Source: Melampsora larici-populina 98AG31 (Eukaryota > Basidiomycota > Pucciniomycetes > Pucciniales > Melampsoraceae). Taken from it: a stretch of DNA of 45,893 bases. Positions 44,710 through 45,893 of the stretch are shown here, one piece after another (position 1 is the first letter of the stretch; each line of letters begins with the position of its first letter). A model generated the notes under the pieces. That model was not told the origin of the DNA. It was given only the letters and a program-made list of their open reading frames with translations, and did not search any database. The position numbers were made by a program, and so were the translations under genes. Where the stretch lies: assembly GCF_000204055.1 (NCBI RefSeq), contig NW_006768790.1:1000582-1046474 (forward strand). Direction: 5' to 3'.

Positions 44710-45330
44710 GGGTGAGCTGCTATCAAGCAGTAGTATACTGTGACTTAGGGGAATTTTACACGCAACAATGTACACTCAATACGGCAGCTCAGGTCAAGCA
44801 GTTTTGCAGCTTTGACCATAAAAAAGAAATCCTGATTTCATAAAGGATTGTGTAAATTTTATGGAAATGGCATTTGTTTAAAAACATCCCAAGTTTTTAT
44901 GAGCAATGAATTTACATAAATTTACAGCAATGAGAAAACCAAAAAGCCTATAAACAAAGAAAACTAGACAAACAATGTGAGGTGAAAAACCAAAGAAAAG
45001 TGTCAAGACTGATATGATATGCAGCAGACACCCAGAAAAGAAAAGAATAAGCTGTTGATCCCTGTTGACTGCTGCTGAGCATCTTAATTTACAAAACAGG
45101 AATTTTCTTAAGGTGCTTTACCATGAAAAGTTTTCTACCATGAAAAGTTTTCCTGGGTTTTTAAGAACCATTATTTTTTGACCTGAGCCTCCTTAATGAG
45201 GAGTGTAAATTTGATTGCCTGAAACTGTATGTTACATAAGGTGAAATACAATCTTATACACACAGTCACCCAATTTTTCAAGTGTAAATCATTCATGTGT
45301 GAAGTATTTTGTGTAAAACTGTACAACACC
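44710..45330 (+). repeat. Dispersed repeat, copy 2, with an inserted segment
   Basis: It is collinear with 33725-33923: shared words around ATCAAGCAGTA, ACTCAATA and CATAAGGTGAAATACAATCT. Relative to copy 1 it holds about 415 extra bases between ~44780 and ~45195, bounded by GCTCAGGTCAA and its complement TTGACCTGAGC. No target duplication is evident. Inside the extra segment a 17-base unit (TACCATGAAAAGTTTTC) occurs twice in tandem near 45119-45153. Confidence 0.55.
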
Positions 45331-45893
45331 ACACCAAATGTATACTTTCACACATGATATTTTACATAGAATATCAAGGGTAAAAATGTAGGGTGTGAAT
45401 ATCTGTATAAGGCCCCAAACTCTGATTTTACTCTCAAAGTTCAATGTAAACATTTGGTGTCTTTTCCAACAAATCTCCTCACCACAGTTGAGATTTGCAC
45501 CCCATCAGCATACACCATAAACACAGGTTACAAATGGCATACAGCTTCAGCTGCAGCAAAGATCACTGTCCCAACCTTCTTTGATTTCCGGCAAACTCCA
45601 CCACCCTTTCTATCACCCTCATGCCCTTGCAGATGTCATCAAAGCCCAACCTACGCTCTCATCCACTTTGATCTCTGTCTGTTGTCTCATAACCTAAATA
45701 ACACTCAAGATCCCTCTCTTCCTACTGACACTTAATTTCAGAATACCACCATCAATTTGACACCTATCAATCCAATCAAGAATGTAGGATGACACTGGTC
45801 ATCCTCATCCTGTGTATGCCTCCTTGTCCTCTTGATGGACACCCCCAAGTTGATCTATTGACTTGGCAAGATTCCTTTTATCATATCCCACTG
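45331..45893. other. Window end, no supported gene
   Basis: Short frames only. The plus frame at 45454-45735 has a composition close to its surroundings, has no recognisable domain and uses a GTG or similar start. I do not call it. Confidence 0.35.

Overview
The window looks like nuclear DNA of a rust fungus (Pucciniales, Basidiomycota). The evidence is AT-rich DNA, short spliced introns (often 50-100 nt, with GTNAGT-type donors), conserved eukaryotic single-copy genes (FCF2/TdIF2-like, coproporphyrinogen III oxidase), small secreted proteins, and dense nested transposons, including a RecQ-like helicase family that I associate from memory with rust genomes. Species cannot be fixed from sequence alone. 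No rRNA, tRNA or CRISPR was found.

Layout. 1-3.6 kb: gene-poor, with two small elements whose ends start with CAC. 3.6-4.4 kb (minus): a four-exon gene for a small secreted protein. 5.66-20.86 kb: a nested transposon stack. Its base is a 7.9-kb DNA element with ~298-bp terminal inverted repeats and a 9-bp target duplication, carrying two convergent spliced genes, a RecQ-like helicase (plus) and a DUF6589-like protein (minus). A 1.66-kb non-autonomous element with its own 9-bp duplication sits in front of the helicase gene. A young Ty1/copia element (two 854-bp LTRs, four differences seen) landed in the left 9-bp duplication. That copia is itself interrupted by an 818-bp CACTA-ended foldback element.

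22.2-24.9 kb (plus): an FCF2/TdIF2-like nucleolar rRNA-processing gene. About 25.8-32.3 kb (plus): a tyrosine-recombinase (DIRS-like) retrotransposon with gag-like, RT-RNase H and recombinase genes, introns and palindromic non-coding ends. 33.9-34.6 kb: a truncated NKAP/SynMuv-like pseudogene with a 10-bp duplication frameshift. 35.6-36.9 kb (minus): a Q/A/P-rich tandem-repeat protein gene with a frame break. 39.8-40.9 kb (plus): a six-exon secreted PriA/CPL1-like cysteine protein. 42.8-44.4 kb (plus): a five-exon HEM13/CPOX gene with a mitochondrial-type leader and membrane anchor.

How the parts work together: the host genes are unrelated housekeeping or secreted functions separated by repeats. 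The strongest candidate for a little-described system is the TIR element that pairs a RecQ-like helicase with a DUF6589-like protein. Both genes start close to a TIR and point inward, so the TIRs could serve as ends and promoters. In this copy both genes carry a damaging change (NEAH in place of DEAH in the helicase, one in-frame TGA in the partner), so it may be a recently inactivated copy. All family assignments are from pattern memory; no search was run.
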